From Elysia chlorotica (Eukaryota; Mollusca; Gastropoda; Plakobranchidae): a stretch of DNA of 64,000 nt. Shown here one piece after another: positions 53,214 through 64,000 of this stretch (position 1 is its first letter; each line of letters begins with the position of its first letter). The stretch is taken from the NCBI GenBank assembly GCA_003991915.1, contig RQTK01000341.1, positions 1 through 64,000 on the forward strand, in the 5' to 3' direction. Position numbers and translations under genes: made by a program. The notes under the pieces are model-generated. The model saw only the letters and a list, made by a program, of their open reading frames with translations, searched no databases and was not told the origin of the DNA.

Positions 53214-56200
53214 GTCCATTCTTTTGATTTAAATGTACTTAACAAAACCATCTCTTTCAGTGATCTCTTCATGTATGCATTTTTTCAAGTTTGTTGACTG
53301 TTCTTGATGCTTTTGGGTCTGCTTGTATGTTAGGGATAAGAAAAGTGATGTATGTTAAATTGTTCATCTATGATCCAAGGCAAATGATACACCAAGTAGT
53401 GGATTTTAACTACATGACGCCAGGCAAACAGGGTTAAAAACTGTCTTTTCTCAGACTAAAACCCTTTCTTTGGAGATCTTTCTAAGTCTAATTTCTTCCT
53501 TTTCAATAATATTTTTTGTCTTACTCTGTAAAGAATCATATTTCAGCCTTATTATGTCTTAAAAGCAGTTCTTAATACCTGAAAATAATAGATAATCAAT
53601 ACATTGCATTAAGATCTTTCTTTTCTTTTCCTTTTTTTTATTTTATTTTATAAAGACTGGCCCAAAAAGGTGCTGCTGTTGGCAGTTGTTGGTGCTAATT
53701 TCCTTTTTTGTAGAAGTGACATCAACACTTCTCGCTCTCAGAAATATCATGATTTCCTCAACACAACGTTTTTAACACACTTTGGACAATCAGTCTTTGC
53801 CAAAAAAATTATTCCTTGGCATCCACAAGTTATTAATCAAACTTGCTTATACAATTTCTTTTGTTTTCATAAAATTATTTATATGGCCTTTTCTTCTTCG
53901 TCAATTTCGAATTGAAAGCCTTTTCATGCTTCTATTTATTTTAATTTATGAAACTGATTCTTGCAAATCTGTTTGAATAGCCTCAAACTTTATATTCCTG
54001 TTTAAAACCTCTCGCACAATTTTCTATTTCAACTTACTTAACCTTATATTCCATGTTGCTGAATTTCGAAATAAACCTAGTCATGAAAACTACGCAGAAA
54101 CATGACCATTCAAAAATTGAAAAAGTCATATTCTATAACTTGAAGTCTATCAATAAAAGCATGTTTTCCGCTAGCTTTCAACGTTTGATCAATGAAAGTT
54201 TATTTCTTTCTCTTTTTCTTTATTATTAAGTTGGCAACATTCCATATTTTTTTTAGCTTGTGCAAGCTCCTGCTTAACTTTTTTAAGTTACATGAATGTC
54301 TATTTATAAAGCTTGAAGCCATGAAATATTGATGCTGCTTTTTTTTTTTTTTTTTTACAAAAGAGTACCACCTATATGCATATCTATGGACCAATAAGAT
54401 AAAGAAACATTTTGAGTAAATTTTTGGAGAGCTGAGCATGAGCTGAGTCATGCAAGACAGGATCCTGATTCACATAAATCCTTCAATTAAGGGATTTCTT
54501 AACTGTTAAAATGCCCGTGTATATGAAAAAAAAACTTTATACTTTACAAAAGTCAATTAAGGGCAATCTTTTTGTTAATTGCAATTTCACAAATGCAATA
54601 AAACTGTCCTTCAAATTTGTGTGTGCCAAACATTGCTTTTCATGATCAACTTTAGGATGAGGATATATTCAATGCAGTATGTAAATTATACCACAATATT
54701 CGACTTGGTTTCACTTCCCACAAGGTATTTGCAAGATTAGACCATGGAATATTTTTGACAATCTTAATAATAATAAAATAAACTACAAGGAAACCTTTAT
54801 GCAGTTAATGTGAAGAGAAAATCTAAATACTTCTAAAAAAGAAATAAGAATAATATTTCACCTTGTTGAATACTATACCATATATATCAGTAGTTTAGAT
54901 GTAGAGATTCATAATGTTGCACTCAATCAAGATATTTATTTAACTCCAAATGGTGGCTGGGTGATATGAAATAAAATGCCCCTATGAAAAATATTTTTTT
55001 ATTCATAAATAAAAATCTGTTTTAAAAAAGGTAACCATGTGATGTGTTAATTCCTTTGGTATGCTTGTGTGTTTGTAGTATGTACATCTTGTTTTTAACT
55101 CCATATTTATTGCCTGAAAAGCAACTTTTACTAACTATGCCTTTCTTGCAGATTGCAAGAGTTTTCCAGTTTGTCATTTTTACAATATATAACTATAATG
55201 AAAGGCATAATTTATCCACAAAAAAAATAAATTCAAATACGTTACTGTTAAGAATGAAACTTGAAGCTGAAAGTGATGTTCAGGTAATACCTATGAAATT
55301 CATCTCAGGTTTGACATTGTAAAACGGGAATATAGTTTACTAAGTATTTGGAATTTCTTCTGTTGTTTAGTTCACATAAAAAAAAAAACACGACTTCAAC
55401 ACTTTCAGTTTAGAATTTCCTTGTGCCTGACAGACACAATTACAATTTTTTGTTTCATGATAAAGCCATGTCGAATAGTTAAACTGATTTTATAACCCCC
55501 ACAAAAAAACAACTACACGCACACACACACATACACATAGCTCATTCCAATAAAATGTTGATCTCAAACTTGAAATTTTCGTAAATCGCACACTGAAGTT
55601 GCAATAAAATTTAATGTTGTGGAACTTGAAAGAAATCGCAAAGTATCTTTCAAGAAGGAAGGCCACCCACTCTGCACTATTACACAGAAAAAGGAACTCT
55701 ATGGTTTTCTCGTTCTCGGATGTTTATTAGCCTTTTTTTTCTTCAATTTTTCCTTATTTGAAATCAATAGTCAACAACAAAAAGAGCACATTCATATGAA
55801 GCAATAAATAATGTATTTTCATAAATCTAAACGAGGTAAAGCAGAATCTCAAATAAAATTGCAATTATTTCTAAGGAACAGCAACATTATCACTTTTCAG
55901 GAGAAAAAATAACTTTTATTATCCGCTTATTACATAATAATATGTAATGACATTAGAATGGATAATTTTTTTGTTAGTTGAAAAGACAAAATCTTAACAT
56001 TATAAAAAAAAAAAAGAAGCTTCCTTTTGGAGAAGACTATCCACAGGATTATATTTCTCTCACACTAAGGCTAAAAAAAAAGGCAATGTAAAGAGTAATA
56101 AATATAACAACTGACATGCATTCTAAACGCGAGTGAGTGGGCTAGTTCCCAAGCTGTGAACCTTTATTAAAAAAGACGGGGGAAATTTTTATACTGCAGA

Positions 56201-56800
56201 TAATAAATAGAGATAGAACCTAATTCTTAAAAAAAAAAAAATTTATATTGGTGACAACAAAATGGGTTTATCACTGACCTAAATTAAAATTCATTTCAGT
56301 TTACAGCTAAAACTTATCAATGGGAAAGACAATAGCCCAGAGTTCATAAATGGTAATCTCTAATGAATATCACCACAAGAATGACATGACTAGGAACAAG
56401 AGGAAAAAAAAAAGAAACAACAGACATTTGTATTGCCTTTACATAAGCACCTTTTTACAAATGTTTTTATTAGTAAATTTGAATGTAATACTAGAAAGAA
56501 GCATACAAATTCATAAATTTCAACTTGGAAACTTTTTGAAACGATTTCAGTTTATTTTCAGAGTATATATTCAAAATAATTGTTTTTTTCTTCCTTTAGT
56601 TGGTACTTCAACGAGCGTTAATATGCCTTGAATAAAACATAAAAACAGAACAAAAACAAAAAAAATACACTCCAATTTGACTTCTAAATAAGGGTGACAG
56701 CTCTTGCCCTGACGGCCAGGTCGTGTGTTGTTTTTCTGCTCGTCACTGGCTGGGGCAAGGCTGCGGGGATACCACTGCTCACAGCTTGGGGGGTCTCATT
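53214..56800. other. Intergenic region between convergent CHP1 and SEC23
   Basis: AT-rich with no recognisable gene. The right part should hold the SEC23 3' UTR. Reverse-strand AATAAA candidates lie at 56551-56556 and 56466-56471, about 250-335 bp past the SEC23 stop. Confidence 0.5.

Positions 56801-64000
<7,200 letters not shown>

Overview
The window is metazoan genomic DNA: AT-rich, intron-dense, with two assembly gaps (N runs at 19046-19272 and 45138-45543), many trinucleotide microsatellites and dispersed SINE, LINE and MITE copies. The protein families are animal ones and the exon structure is invertebrate-like. I infer a mollusc, most likely a heterobranch gastropod, from the overall style and the abundant AGATCT/TCTAGA palindromes; that placement comes from memory and is not proven by the sequence.

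Five conserved genes can be read exon by exon with consistent splice phases. (1) QPCT (+, 0.2-5.3 kb), secreted/Golgi glutaminyl cyclase, with one expected exon not visible. (2) SRF (-, 15.5-25.7 kb), the MADS-box transcription factor, nine exons and 465 codons, with four perfect CArG boxes just upstream of its start codon. (3) TKFC (+, 31.3-41.2 kb), triokinase/FMN cyclase, 17 exons and 588 residues. (4) A CHP1-like calcineurin B homologous protein (+, 47.2-51.1 kb, 189 residues), whose last exon and 3' UTR are tandemly duplicated at 52.3-53.2 kb. (5) The C-terminal third of SEC23 (-, 56.8 kb to the right edge), a COPII coat subunit. A minus-strand, partly coding-like region at 44.1-46.3 kb, interrupted by the second gap, is unrecognised and contains a three-copy repeat with splice-acceptor-like edges.

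Layout: QPCT and SRF converge on a gene-poor 10 kb stretch; SRF and TKFC diverge across a 5 kb stretch carrying a decayed LINE with another element nested in it; CHP1 and SEC23 converge. The genes are unrelated housekeeping or regulatory loci, with no operon-like logic. Eight copies of one tRNA-derived SINE family were found, including an inverted pair in SRF intron 1. The most interesting signals are the CArG cluster (likely SRF autoregulation), the CHP1 terminal-exon duplication, and the 739-bp near-perfect palindrome lying where the missing QPCT exon should be.
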